From contig NZ_BAAAXV010000002.1 of NCBI RefSeq assembly GCF_039535785.1, forward strand, positions 124,001-188,000: a stretch of DNA of 64,000 nucleotides, read 5' to 3'. Under the pieces are notes generated by a model, which was not told where the DNA came from, searched no databases, and saw only the letters and a program-made list of their open reading frames with translations. Shown piece after piece: positions 1 to 8,336 of this stretch (positions are counted from its first letter, which is position 1; each line of letters opens with the position of its first letter). The position numbers and the translations under genes are program-made. The stretch comes from Nonomuraea helvata (GTDB lineage: Bacteria; Actinomycetota; Actinomycetes; Streptosporangiales; Streptosporangiaceae).

Positions 1-168
1 GGCGGTGCCGGCGAAGGCGGCGTCGACCAGCTTCCGTACCCGCCACGGCCGCAGGCGCAGATCGCCGCCGTCAGGGTCTCGCCAGCCGAACCCCATGCTC
101 CCGGCGGAGGCACACGCGGCGACGACCGGCTCCCAGTCCACGATCAGTCCGACCGCATCCGCTCCCAC
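1..168 (-). CDS. Partial hypothetical protein, C-terminus off the left edge
   Basis: An open reading frame runs leftward off the window from a GTG at 168; a TAG lies in frame just upstream, so the start cannot be much earlier unless a CTG is used. The visible 56 residues include VGLIVDWEPVVAACASAG and a WRDPDGGDLRLRPWRVRKL stretch, which look like real protein composition. I recognise no family. No clear ribosome site precedes the GTG. Existence is moderately likely, function unknown. Confidence 0.3.
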   Translation of the reverse strand, partial: MGADAVGLIVDWEPVVAACASAGSMGFGWRDPDGGDLRLRPWRVRKLVDAAFAGTA

Positions 169-217
169 GCTCGAGCTTGTACGGATCAGCAGCTATGAGC
201 GGCGGCGGCCATCAGAA

Positions 218-256
218 GCATCCGGCAGGGCCGCCGGTGCGGGCCCTGCCGGATGC
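218..256 (-). terminator. Strong hairpin after the small secreted-protein pair
   Basis: Perfect 15-bp arms GCATCCGGCAGGGCC (218-232) and GGCCCTGCCGGATGC (242-256) enclose a 9-nt loop. It sits 6 bp past the stop of the leftward gene ending at 263. There is no clear T-run, so it is a terminator-like stem rather than a canonical intrinsic terminator. Confidence 0.7.
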
Positions 257-262
257 CTTCCA

Positions 263-502
263 TCAGTCCCTGCAGGGGCTCGAGGACCAGCTGATGTAGC
301 CGGAGAGCCTGCCCCAGGTCGAGACCTCGCCATCGCAGAATTCCGTCTTGACCCCCACCAAGTTGGTGCGCGCGGCGTCGGAGAAGTACTGAGTGTTGCA
401 CTCGTAGCCGGCCGGGCAGCGAGGGGCGGCCTGCGCGGCGGACGGTACGGTGGCGAGCGTGGCGGCGGCCAGGACCGTGACGGCCAGTACGCGACGGATC
501 AT
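263..502 (-). CDS. Small secreted Cys-rich protein (DUF6289-like)
   Basis: 79 residues. A signal peptide covers about residues 1-25 (MIRR start, hydrophobic core, AQAA cleavage region). The mature part has four cysteines in the order C-x5-C, then FCDGE, then SSSPC near the end, as in the DUF6289 family of small actinobacterial exported proteins, whose function is unknown. An AGGAAGGA ribosome site precedes the ATG. It lies 36 bp downstream of a paralogue in the same direction, so the two are probably cotranscribed and end at the 218-256 hairpin. Family assignment is from memory of the motif pattern. Confidence 0.75.
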   Translation of the reverse strand: MIRRVLAVTVLAAATLATVPSAAQAAPRCPAGYECNTQYFSDAARTNLVGVKTEFCDGEVSTWGRLSGYISWSSSPCRD

Positions 503-538
503 GAATTGTCCTTCCTGATCGCGGGAAACGGCGGGGAA

Positions 539-775
539 TCAGCTACAGGGGGTTTCGGACCAGTCCTTGTATATGGTGCGCACGCCCCATGCGTAAGAGG
601 AGCCGTCGCAACCCTCGACGCTGCCGCCGACCACCTGGCTGCCGATGCCGTCGGAGTAGTACGTGGTGACGCATCGGGAGCCGAGCGCGCAGGCCCTGGC
701 CTGCGCGGGACCGGCGGGGAGGGTGACGAGGGCCGTCGCGGCCAGCGCCGCGGCGATGAGTGTACGACGGATCAT
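539..775 (-). CDS. Small secreted Cys-rich protein (DUF6289-like), paralogue
   Basis: 78 residues. The ATG at 775 was chosen because a GGAAGGAC ribosome site precedes it and it starts a clean signal peptide (MIRRTLIAAALAATALV, AQA cleavage region). A longer frame upstream has no export signal. The mature part has the same spacing as its neighbour: C-x5-C, CDGSS, and a final ETPC. The two are divergent in sequence but share start, signal peptide layout and cysteines, which indicates an old tandem duplication. First gene of a probable two-gene operon. Confidence 0.75.
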   Translation of the reverse strand: MIRRTLIAAALAATALVTLPAGPAQARACALGSRCVTTYYSDGIGSQVVGGSVEGCDGSSYAWGVRTIYKDWSETPCS

Positions 776-1513
776 GAAGAGTCCTTCCCGAACGTGGAAC
801 AGGGGGTGCCCCGACCCTCGTGACACGGCAGGCAGGCCTGCGCGGTCGGCCGGGGAGCGGACAGACGAATGCGGGTGGCTGGAGGAGCAGGCAAGGCCCA
901 TGGAGAAAGCCTTGCCGGAGGCAGACGGATGCTCGGTCAGAACAGAGAAGGTCTGGCAGGGACCGCGCATGCCCGGGTTACGGGTGATCCTGCGACTTCA
1001 TGCGCGGCCCAGCCGATGATCGAAATGATGCGTCCTATGGGACGAAAACGCAAGGGGGGCTCATATTCCACCACGCCCCGTAGAACAACGATCACGTTTA
1101 TCGCATAAGCCGGGCGACTCATCGCGCGTCCCTGGTTTCCGGAACGCTGAATAGTGATTTTCGGACCCGCTGGGCGGGTGATCGCCTGGTCAGCGTCAAG
1201 CCTCGCAGGGCGACGGCCCGATCAAGCAGTGCCATCTGGGTCTTTCCGGAGGCTACCGTGGCATGGCACGCGCGCCGACGACGCCCTCCGAAGTAGCCAC
1301 TTTCTCAATGCCTCGTCGTCAACTCGCTGATTGACACTGTCATTGGCTGATTAGCTGAAGTTCGTCTTCCTTTTGCGGTAATCATGTTGCAAGACCGACA
1401 TCTTCGCAGAGAGCACAAATGCGGCAGGCCGACCATGCTTTTTATGGCGTATTGACCACTCGTCTTGACGGGGCCTATATCCCAACCACTGCTGAGCAAC
1501 TTGGCCGTGCCCG
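776..1513. other. Intergenic stretch, no convincing gene
   Basis: About 740 bp, less GC-rich than its surroundings between roughly 1010 and 1470. It must hold the promoter for the leftward secreted-protein pair. Around 1325-1360 GCTGATT occurs twice beside TTGACACTGTC, but no complete promoter could be fixed. Short frames here lack ribosome sites and recognisable sequence. Confidence 0.5.
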
Positions 1514-2116
1514 TCACGAGTCCGTGGACTGCCGGGCGCGGTGGGCCCGGAGCTTGTGGCGGTTGCCGCAGCGCTCCATCGCGCACCAGCGCCGGGCGCC
1601 GGGTCGGGACGTGTCGACGAACACCAGCGGGCAGTTGTCGCTCGCGCACTCGCGGATGCGCTCGGAGAGCGGCCCGGAGAGCAGTTCGATCATCTCGCGC
1701 GCCAGCGTCGACAGCGCTTGCGTGGCCCGTACCGGCGGCGCCCACCCCGCGGTCGTGCCGTCGGCGGCCAGCTCGGGGATCAGCGGCGCCTCGGCCGCGG
1801 CCCGGTTGATGGTCGCGACGGCCTCGGCGGGGAGGGGGCCATGCGCCGCCCGGGCGTGCGCCGCGTCCCAGATCGCCTGGCGCAGGGTCTTGGCCTCGGC
1901 CAGCTCGCGGGTCGTCACGGGGACCGTCATGACCGCGGCCAGCGGCGGCTGGGCCAGCCATTCGCTGAGGTCGGCAGGCTCGTGGAGGGTCTCGAATACC
2001 GCGTATTGGCCCTCGCCGCCCGTGTGGGCGAAGTCCAGGCAGACGGCGCCGGCGTCGAACCGGAACGACCCGCCCTTGGGGTCGTGCAGCACCCGTCCGG
2101 TTGCATTTGCTCGCAT
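1514..2116 (-). CDS. CGNR zinc-finger transcriptional regulator
   Basis: 200 residues. The N-terminal two thirds match the ABATE-type stress domain that precedes CGNR fingers. The C-terminus carries the finger: CASDNC, then CAMERCGNRHK, giving paired cysteines and the CGNR signature. Such proteins are presumed DNA-binding regulators. The ATG directly abuts an operator-like palindrome (2117-2137), there is no ribosome site, and TATAGT lies 6 nt upstream of the ATG on this strand, so a leaderless, self-repressed transcript is plausible. It is divergent from the RidA-like gene, the likely target. Family is secure; regulation is inferred. Confidence 0.85.
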   Translation of the reverse strand: MRANATGRVLHDPKGGSFRFDAGAVCLDFAHTGGEGQYAVFETLHEPADLSEWLAQPPLAAVMTVPVTTRELAEAKTLRQAIWDAAHARAAHGPLPAEAVATINRAAAEAPLIPELAADGTTAGWAPPVRATQALSTLAREMIELLSGPLSERIRECASDNCPLVFVDTSRPGARRWCAMERCGNRHKLRAHRARQSTDS

Positions 2117-2164
2117 GAAACCACTATAAGTGGTGTCGCGAGCGAAACCGCTTTAACTGGTTTC
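2117..2164. promoter_or_regulatory. Twin palindromic operators between CGNR and RidA genes
   Basis: Two related 21-bp sites start 27 bp apart: GAAACC-ACTATAAGT-GGTGTC (2117-2137) and GAAACC-GCTTTAACT-GGTTTC (2144-2164). The second has perfect 6-bp outer arms; the first has perfect ACCACT/AGTGGT inner arms. They occupy nearly all of the 72-bp divergent gap, so a dimer bound to both could control both promoters. Confidence 0.6.
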
Positions 2165-2188
2165 GCCATCAGAGGAGGAGGGCGACAC

Positions 2189-2578
2189 ATGGGCGTACGG
2201 CACATCAATCCCGAGGGACTCCATCGCAGCCCGGCTTTCAGCCAGGCCGTCGTGGTCGAACAGCCGACGAAGACGATCTACATCGGCGGGCAGAACGGCG
2301 TCGGCGCCGACGGAAAGGTCGTCGGTCCCACGGTCGGGGAGCAGGCCGGGCAGGTGTTCCGCAACCTCGCGACCATCTTGGAGAGCGAGGGGGCGAGCTT
2401 GGCGAACATCGTGCACTGGCGCATCGCCGTGGTGGACGGCCACTCGTTCGACGAGGGTGTGGCCGCCTTCCGGCAGGTGTGGAACCCGGCCGACCCGCCG
2501 CCGGCCATCACGGTCCATGTCGTGGCCGGCTTGGGCCCCGGGTTCCTCGTCGAGATCGACGCCGTCGCCGTCGTGTGA
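2189..2578 (+). CDS. RidA/YjgF-family protein
   Basis: 129 residues, the usual family length. RidA proteins hydrolyse reactive enamine/imine intermediates or act in related small-molecule pathways. The sequence has the family's shape: FSQAVVVEQPTKTIYIGGQNG near the start, a QVFRNLATILESEG helix, and PAITVHVVAGL near the end. The archetypal RidA arginine before the final segment is not evident, so this may belong to a non-archetypal Rid subgroup. ATG 2189 was chosen for the AGGAGGAG site 10 bp upstream; the open frame begins earlier but overlaps the divergent gene. Confidence 0.85.
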   Translation: MGVRHINPEGLHRSPAFSQAVVVEQPTKTIYIGGQNGVGADGKVVGPTVGEQAGQVFRNLATILESEGASLANIVHWRIAVVDGHSFDEGVAAFRQVWNPADPPPAITVHVVAGLGPGFLVEIDAVAVV

Positions 2579-2962
2579 CGCCTCGAGGGCCGGACATCCA
2601 CCGATCATCGGGTTGGCACCGACCGGCAGCGACGACGGCGGGTCGGCCTGAGCTCCTGCAAGCCTTCACCGGAGCCCACCTGGTGGTGGTCGCCGGCCTC
2701 ATTCACCGGCTCCACGGCCACGTCCAACCCTGGTTGACGCGGTCCTCCTCGCCGGACACGCGATCTACCGCGCCCTGCGGAAGAGCGGGCGGATCGCCGA
2801 TCGGGCCGTGGGATCCGCGTGCGCCGCGCCCTTTGCGGTGGGGCGTGGTTCGCAGGCTGGGCCGCCGTGGCCGTCGTCCTGGTCATGGTGATCGCCATGG
2901 CCACCTCTGGTCTCACGAAGGCGCGCACGGCGGCATCGGCGAGCTAGCCGCCCGACAGCGCC
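2579..2962. other. Scarred region with possible membrane-protein remnants
   Basis: No intact gene. In one frame about 2733-2810 reads LLAGHAIYRALRKSGRIADR and in another about 2830-2945 reads AWFAGWAAVAVVLVMVIAM, a transmembrane-like segment ending at a stop at 2945. Together they look like two frames of one decayed membrane protein. Confidence 0.3.
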
Positions 2963-3409
2963 TTGACCAGGTCGTCGATGACAAGGCCCGCCGCCAAGGG
3001 GGGCGCCGCGGAGGACCTCGTCGGGCTGCGCGCCCGCGTCGAGGCCTGCCTCCAGGGCGCGGCCCTGGCCACCGGCTGCCAGGCACACCTGACCCGGCCG
3101 GAGCCCGACTACCTCGACTTCCGCGACGACGGCGGCCTCGCCCGCCTCTACGCGGCCAACGCCAGAGCGCTGGGGCGGCCGGAGCCCGTGGAACGGGAGC
3201 CGTTCGCGATGACGGACATGGCAAACGTGTCGCACGTCGTGCGGGCCATCCATCCCATGCTCGACATCGGCTCGGGGGACGCCGTGCCGCACGATCCCGC
3301 GTTCGCGGCCGCCGCCGTGTCCGCTACCGCCGACAGGTCTCTCCTCGACGCTGCCGTCGTCCTTGCTCTGACAGTCGTGGACCTCCGGCCCGGCGCCTTT
3401 ACGTTGTAG
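2963..3409 (+). pseudogene. C-terminal fragment of an M20 amidohydrolase/peptidase
   Basis: 148 residues that match only the tail of M20-type amidohydrolases (AbgB/carboxypeptidase-like): LRARVEACLQGAALATGC (end of the dimerisation domain), the small-domain stretch TDMANVSHVVRAIHPMLDIG, and the final DRSLLDAAVVLALTVVDL. The whole N-terminal catalytic half is absent; upstream DNA contains unrelated remnants. Intact family members are about 400 residues. A 5'-deleted pseudogene is the simplest reading. Confidence 0.6.
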
Positions 3410-3477
3410 ATTTATAGACCCCTTCGAGACGTGGCAGGGCATGCACCAGACGCCGGACCTCGCCGGAACAGCGTTCC

Positions 3478-4527
3478 CTATCTTCTTCCTGGAAATGAGG
3501 CACATACGTCGGCGTAGGTCGCCTGCTCCACGAGAGATGCAGCAGCCACAGCACGCAACATGGGCGGGCGTAGCGCCTTGGCCCTCCGTTCAGGAATCCC
3601 GCCGGCGAGCGCCGCGTCCACCAGCGCGAGTCTCAACCACTCCGGGTCCGTAGGGCGACCATCGTCGCGCGCGATCAGCAGCTCCCCGGGCGACCTGGGC
3701 GAACTCCGCGCCCGGAGCCAGGGAATGACCCACTCGGGTACCGGGAAGGTCACGACATCCCGCTGACTGTTGCGCACGGTGATCAGCACGAGCGACTTGC
3801 CGGAGCCATCGCCTACGGCATGCAGGTCGTGACCGGTCAAGCTCGCCAGCGCGTCCGCGCTGGCCCCTGTTGCTTCGAGCAGGGCCACGGCCACAGCCTC
3901 CGCCAGGCGACCGTCGGCTGCCAAGCAGGAGGCACCACGGCGTAGCTGCCGCCGTTCGTCACGGGTCATCGCGCGCGGACAGGTGGTGTCCGACGGCGTG
4001 GCCGCTTGCGGGAGAACACCGGCTGACCAGGCGAAGCGGTAGAAGGAGGACAACACGCGGCCTCTCGCGGTGACCGTGGCGCTTGCGAGAGGCTTTCCTG
4101 GAATGCGTACACCGACGGTGAGCGCCCCGGACCGGGCCTGCCGGCAATAGGTGTCAACGTGCTCTCCGGTGACGGCGAGCAGGTTGAGGCCCGGCTCGAC
4201 CGTATGCAACCAGCGGAGAAATGCGGCCAGGATCTGCACGCGGGCGCCTCTCCCGGCCACGCTGGGTCGTTCCTGCAGCCAGTCGGCCACGGTTCGCCAC
4301 GCGAGAGGGTCCAAGGCGTCGATGAGGTCCACGTCTGCCTGGGACACCTGTCCACCGTCGCCGCGTCGATGACGCAGCCGCAACCCGGCGATCCCGCCGA
4401 TGCCGGGGGGTCTTGTCAGGCGCGGCGAGGCTCCGGGCACGCTCTGACCCGTACCTTCGCTGCTTGCCGGCGCATAGGCCCCGGTGTCCGCGAGCGAATT
4501 GCGGTCCTCGGTCGGCGCGGCTGACAT
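3478..4527 (-). CDS. Degenerate tyrosine recombinase-like protein
   Basis: 349 residues from the ATG at 4527. The frame stays open upstream to 4617, but that part looks like noise. The middle resembles the core-binding domain of XerC/D-type integrases: TVADWLQERP...ILAAFLRWLHTVEP and ATVTARGRVLSSFYRFAW. The C-terminal half follows the catalytic-domain pattern (LLEATGASADALASLTGHDL; a beta-hairpin around VLITVRNSQRDVVTFPVP). The usual HxLRH box is replaced by PPMLRAV and no catalytic tyrosine context is visible. It is probably inactive or repurposed, and may be a relic of an integrated element. Confidence 0.5.
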   Translation of the reverse strand: MSAAPTEDRNSLADTGAYAPASSEGTGQSVPGASPRLTRPPGIGGIAGLRLRHRRGDGGQVSQADVDLIDALDPLAWRTVADWLQERPSVAGRGARVQILAAFLRWLHTVEPGLNLLAVTGEHVDTYCRQARSGALTVGVRIPGKPLASATVTARGRVLSSFYRFAWSAGVLPQAATPSDTTCPRAMTRDERRQLRRGASCLAADGRLAEAVAVALLEATGASADALASLTGHDLHAVGDGSGKSLVLITVRNSQRDVVTFPVPEWVIPWLRARSSPRSPGELLIARDDGRPTDPEWLRLALVDAALAGGIPERRAKALRPPMLRAVAAASLVEQATYADVCASFPGRR

Positions 4528-5103
4528 GCTCACCACGTGCGCAACGAGAGAAGGGCGATGGTGAAGAGCTCCCGGCCTCGCTTGGCTCGATCTTCCGCGC
4601 GCCGGCAAGTGGAGCACCGCACGGGGCTACCGTCCGTTGTGCGGACATCGCCGCGGCCGGCCCCTGCGGGCCGTACGCCATCGCACGCGCGGGCAGAGCT
4701 CGCCGGAACTGCTCGGCTTGATGCCCGCGGAGGAGCCGTGGTGATCATGGCTGTGGCCGTCGCCTTTTCTCGGCGGCCGCAGCCGCTCATCAGACCAGTC
4801 ATCATGTGGATCTTCTCATGAATGGAGAGGATCGCATTGACGCCGGCTGTGCGGCCTCTCCTGCCTGCGCTTCGGACGGCCAGAGGATAGGAGCGGCCCA
4901 CGACGCGGGATTGCGGCGCCGATCGCCAAGATCGAGCGATCCCCCGCAGTGGCATTGGAAATGCTCACCAGGTGGGGTCATCCCCGGCCGGCGACTTCCC
5001 GCCGTATGTCAGCGGCGACGTCAGGGCGGCGACGGCCCGGTATCAGAGCGGTCGGCGATGGTGGAGGACATACAGCGAAACAACGCAGCACAAGGAGCCC
5101 ATC
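4528..5103. other. Intergenic stretch, no gene recognised
   Basis: About 575 bp. Frames on both strands are Arg/Pro-rich composition artefacts without ribosome sites or family resemblance. It must contain the promoter of the DUF4097 gene; an AAGGAG ribosome site lies at its right end. Confidence 0.5.
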
Positions 5104-5769
5104 ATGCAGAAGTTCGACACCCCCGCCGCCATCTCCGCTGTCCTGGACATCCCCGCCGGACGCGTCCGCTTCGTCGCCGCGGACCGGGTGGACACCGTGG
5201 TCGAGGTCCTGCCCGCGAACGCCGCAAAGAGTCGTGATGTGAAGGCGGCGGAGCAGACCACGGTCGCATACGCCGACGGCGTCCTGCGGATCGAGACGGC
5301 AGCGGAGAAGAACCAGTACTTCGGCCCGTCCGGGTCCATCGAGGTGACGGTCCAGCTGCCCGCCGGCTCCCGCGTCGAGGCCAAGGCGGCCAGCGCCGAA
5401 CTGCGGACCGTCGGCCACCTTGGCGATGTCGTCTTCGACGGCGCGTACAGCCAGATCACGATCGAGGAGGCGGCGAGCCTCCGCCTCACCGCGGTCGACG
5501 GCGACGTCGAGATCGGCCGGCTGGGCGGCCCCGCGGAGATCAGCACCGCACGGGGCGACATCCGGATCGCCGAGGCCGTGGGCGGCAAGGTTGTGCTCAG
5601 CACCCAGTCCGGCGACATCTCGATCGCCGCGGCCGCCGGGGTCTCGGCCGCCCTGGACGCCGGCACCAGCCACGGCCGCATCGCCAACGCCCTCAAGAAC
5701 AACGGCACCACCGAACTCGACATCCACGCCACCACCTCCAACGGCGACATCACCGCCCGCAGCCTGTGA
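5104..5769 (+). CDS. DUF4097-family beta-strand repeat protein
   Basis: 221 residues starting at MQKFDTP, with an AAGGAG site before the ATG. The second half is a regular series of short beta strands separated by G-D/N turns (DVVFDGAYSQITIEEAA, GDVEIGRLGG, GDIRIAEAVGG, GDISIAAAAG, GRIANAL, NGDITARSL), the right-handed beta-solenoid pattern of DUF4097/YvlB proteins. There is no signal peptide or membrane segment, so it is cytoplasmic as read. Biochemical role unknown. The open frame extends upstream to 4972, but that extension lacks family resemblance. Confidence 0.8.
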   Translation: MQKFDTPAAISAVLDIPAGRVRFVAADRVDTVVEVLPANAAKSRDVKAAEQTTVAYADGVLRIETAAEKNQYFGPSGSIEVTVQLPAGSRVEAKAASAELRTVGHLGDVVFDGAYSQITIEEAASLRLTAVDGDVEIGRLGGPAEISTARGDIRIAEAVGGKVVLSTQSGDISIAAAAGVSAALDAGTSHGRIANALKNNGTTELDIHATTSNGDITARSL

Positions 5770-5867
5770 CCCCCAGCTTCAAGGACTGTGGTCATGGCGC
5801 ACTATCCAACGGATATGCCTCTTGTACAGAGGTCTCAGGCTGATGGGCCGGACCTGAGCTCTGCCCA

Positions 5868-6032
5868 TCACTGCAGGCCAGAGGCATATCTCGTGGAGTC
5901 CGCCACCCCGAAGGAGGTGTACGGCAGCTTGGTGAGCTGACTGAGGATCCAGTCGCGATTCCCGCCGGCACCCACCTCGCTGTAGGAGGCGGCCCCTCCG
6001 CAGCTGGCGGCCTTGAGCACGCCGGCCTGCAT
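5868..6032 (-). pseudogene. C-terminal tail of a secreted trypsin-like protease (fragment)
   Basis: About 55 residues on the minus strand look like the end of a chymotrypsin-fold protease: AGVLKAASCGG, then YSEVGAGGNRDWILSQL, resembling the last cysteine, the Y-x-V strand and the terminal W-I helix. Nothing upstream on this strand is protease-like; instead the opposite strand becomes an ABC binding-protein fragment. Assignment is by pattern only; it could be another secreted enzyme. Confidence 0.35.
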
Positions 6033-6036
6033 CAGC

Positions 6037-7023
6037 GCCCCGCCGACCGATACCAGAAGCGCGCTGACCCGGCTGATCTCAGGTGGGTCCGACGTCGTCA
6101 TCGGCCCGACCACTTCGTCGATGTCGCTCGAGCTGATCGACCAGGTCAAAAGCGCCGGCGTGGTGCAGATCTCACCCACAGCCACCGATGACCAGCTCAC
6201 TGACGTCGACGACGGCGGCCTGTACTTCCGCATGGTGGCACCGGATTCCGTCCAGGGCGACGTCCTCGGAGGTCTTATCGCGGCAGACGGCAGCCGGCGG
6301 GTGGGCGTGCTGGCGGTGGACGACGCCTACGGAAGCGGGCTGAGCGGGCGCATTCGCAGGTCGCTGGGGAACCGTGGCCTCACCCATGTTCATGCCGAGA
6401 CCTACGACGTCTTTGACGCGAGCTACGCCACCGAGGTGGGGAAGATCAAGGCCTGGGCCCCGGACGCGATCGTGGTGGTCGGCCGCGGTGAGACGGCCGC
6501 GATCGCGCGAGAGCTGGTGCGGCAGGGGCTGGGCGTCGACCGGCACAGGTGGTACTTCGTGGACGGCAACCTGTCCTTCTACGGGACCACCGGCAGCAGC
6601 GGCCTCCCGCGGGGCACCCTCACCGGGGTCAAGGCAACCCTGGCGGGAGCCGAGGTCACCGACGCCTTTCGGCGGCGGCTGGCATCCTTCGACCCGGGGG
6701 TGACGGATTTCAAGTACGCGCCGGAGGCCTACGACGCGACGATCGTCGCCGCGCCGGCCGCTCTCGCCGCAGGGCGCGACGATCCGAAAAGCATCGCTCG
6801 CGCCATGGCGGACGTGACCAGGGGCGGCGAGCGGTGCACCGACTTCCGCACGTGCGCCCGGCTTCTGGCCTCGGCCAAGGACATCAACTACGACGGGGCA
6901 AGCGGCCCCATCGATCTCACCGACAAGGGTGACCCAGCGAAGGCACCGATCGGGATTTACCAGTACAAGGATGACAACACGTACATCAGCGTCTCCAACG
7001 AGATCGCCGAACTGCTGACCTGA
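6037..7023 (+). pseudogene. N-terminally truncated branched-chain amino-acid-type ABC substrate-binding protein
   Basis: A periplasmic-binding-protein fold of the Leu/Ile/Val (LivJ-like) type: RSALTRLISGGSDVVIGPTTS, then SAGVVQISPTATDDQLTD, YFRMVAPDSVQGDVLGGLI, RVGVLAVDDAYGSGLSG, and a C-terminal YAPEAYDATIVAAPAALAAG. It lacks a signal peptide, lipobox and the first ~70-80 residues, so it cannot be exported as read. The frame is open from 6013, but homology begins near 6046, directly against the protease tail on the other strand. No permease or ATPase genes follow. Likely a pseudogene. Confidence 0.65.
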
Positions 7024-7095
7024 AGTCCCCACCTTCCCTGGGCAAGCCACATGGCACCGAGATCCACGCGTCACTGCGGCACTTGAGCAGCAAGC

Positions 7096-7152
7096 GAACG
7101 GCCAGTGGCGTCAGCGAGCGGTCGGGGTTCGGGTTGCCGCCACTGGCCGTTC
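7096..7152. terminator. Perfect 15-bp inverted repeat downstream of the binding-protein fragment
   Basis: GAACGGCCAGTGGCG (7096-7110) pairs exactly with CGCCACTGGCCGTTC (7138-7152) around a 27-nt loop. It could be a terminator for the gene ending at 7023, or the scar or end of a mobile element; no T-run follows on either strand. Confidence 0.5.
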
Positions 7153-7248
7153 CGATGCGGGTGCCCTGCGCAACGCTGCCGGACGGCGAGACCGTACTGA
7201 CCTGGGGCCGCCTGTGCCGCCATGAGGCCGAGCCCTAAGATCCGAGGC

Positions 7249-7869
7249 GTGGCCAGATACTTCGATCTTCATCCGGACAATCCCCAGCCTCGCTTGATCA
7301 GCCAGATCGCCGAGATCCTGCGGGCCGACGGGCTCATCGCCTACCCCACCGACTCGTGCTATGCCCTCGGATGCCGACCGGGCAACAAGGAGGGCCTGGA
7401 CCGGATCAGGGAGATCCGGGGCCTTGGCAGCGACCACCACTTCACCCTGGTATGCCGTGACTTCGCCCAATTCGGCCAGTTCGTGCATCTGAGCAATGCG
7501 CTGTTCCGCCAGGTCAAGGCGGCGACTCCCGGTGGTTACACGTTCATTCTGCCCGCGACCAAGGAGGTTCCGCGGCGGCTGCTGCATCCCCGGAAGAAGA
7601 CGGTCGGCGTCCGCATCCCTGATCACGTCGTCACCCAGGCGCTGCTGGCCGAGCTCGGCGAACCGCTGGTGTCCAGCACCCTGCTGCTGCCCGACGAGAC
7701 CGAACCTTCGACGCAGGGCTGGGAGATCAAGGAGCGGCTCGACCACGTGGTGGACGCGGTCATCGACTCCGGCGAATGCGGCGCCACGCCGACGACCGTC
7801 GTCGACTTCTCGCAGGAGGAGCCCGAGATTCTCCGCCGGGGCACGGGAGACACGTCCCTGTTCGAATAG
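7249..7869 (+). CDS. Sua5/YciO/YrdC/YwlC-family protein
   Basis: 206 residues from GTG 7249 (an ATG at 7222 is also possible). The family includes threonylcarbamoyl-AMP synthases for tRNA t6A37 and paralogues of uncertain role. Family elements seen: GLIAYPTDSCYALGC, RIREIRGLGSDHHFTLVCRDFA (the nucleotide/threonine-binding region with a K-to-D-type change), GGYTFILPATKEVPRR, KKTVGVRIPDH and ATPTTVVDFS. The H-H-F-T-L sequence and C-terminal half resemble the YciO branch more than TsaC proper. No operon partner. Confidence 0.8.
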   Translation: MARYFDLHPDNPQPRLISQIAEILRADGLIAYPTDSCYALGCRPGNKEGLDRIREIRGLGSDHHFTLVCRDFAQFGQFVHLSNALFRQVKAATPGGYTFILPATKEVPRRLLHPRKKTVGVRIPDHVVTQALLAELGEPLVSSTLLLPDETEPSTQGWEIKERLDHVVDAVIDSGECGATPTTVVDFSQEEPEILRRGTGDTSLFE

Positions 7870-7904
7870 GCGCCCGGCAGTCGTCTCGCCGACCGCCGTC
7901 AGCC

Positions 7905-8327
7905 TCAGAAAGGGATTTTCGGGGCAGGTTCCCTCGGTACGGACGCCTTCGCGGCCGTCAGGAACGCGCCCAGCAGGAACGCCGTCGCCACCAGCAGGGC
8001 GGCGCGGTACCCCGCGTGCGAGGCCGCCAGCGCGCACGCCCCACCCCGAGGCCGCCGCCGAGCATGCGTACCGACTGGAACAGTGTCATCGCCCGGCCCA
8101 TGACCTCCGGCCCGACCGCCGCGAACGCCGACACCTGCACCGCCGTCACCGCCTGGCCGAGCACCAGCCCCACCCCGAACATGGCGCCCGCAGCCCCCAC
8201 TCCCCCGGCTCGGCCAGGGCGAGCACCGCGACCAGCGCCGCGCCGCCGAGGCCTCCAGCACGTCCTGGTACATGAGCGGGAACACGAAGAGCATGCCCAG
8301 CAGGCCCGCCACCGCCAGCGCCCGCAT
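7905..8327 (-). pseudogene. Shattered C-terminal part of an MFS drug transporter
   Basis: Pieces of a major-facilitator protein lie in three reading frames in the right order: MRALAVAGLLGMLFVFPLMYQ (8265-8327), a middle MFGVGLVLGQAVTAVQVSAF and RAMTLFQSVRMLGGGLG (about 8050-8180), and a final AALLVATAFLLGAFLTAA (7905-7990). At least three frameshifts are needed to join them and the N-terminal half is missing. This resembles the tail of a DHA2-type exporter. Decayed. Confidence 0.6.
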
Positions 8328-8336
8328 CCGGCCAGG

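Noticed and set aside
937..1122. Minus-strand ORF of 61 codons (MSRPAYAINVIVVLRG...)
   Set aside because: No ribosome site or family; long open frames are common in GC-rich DNA.
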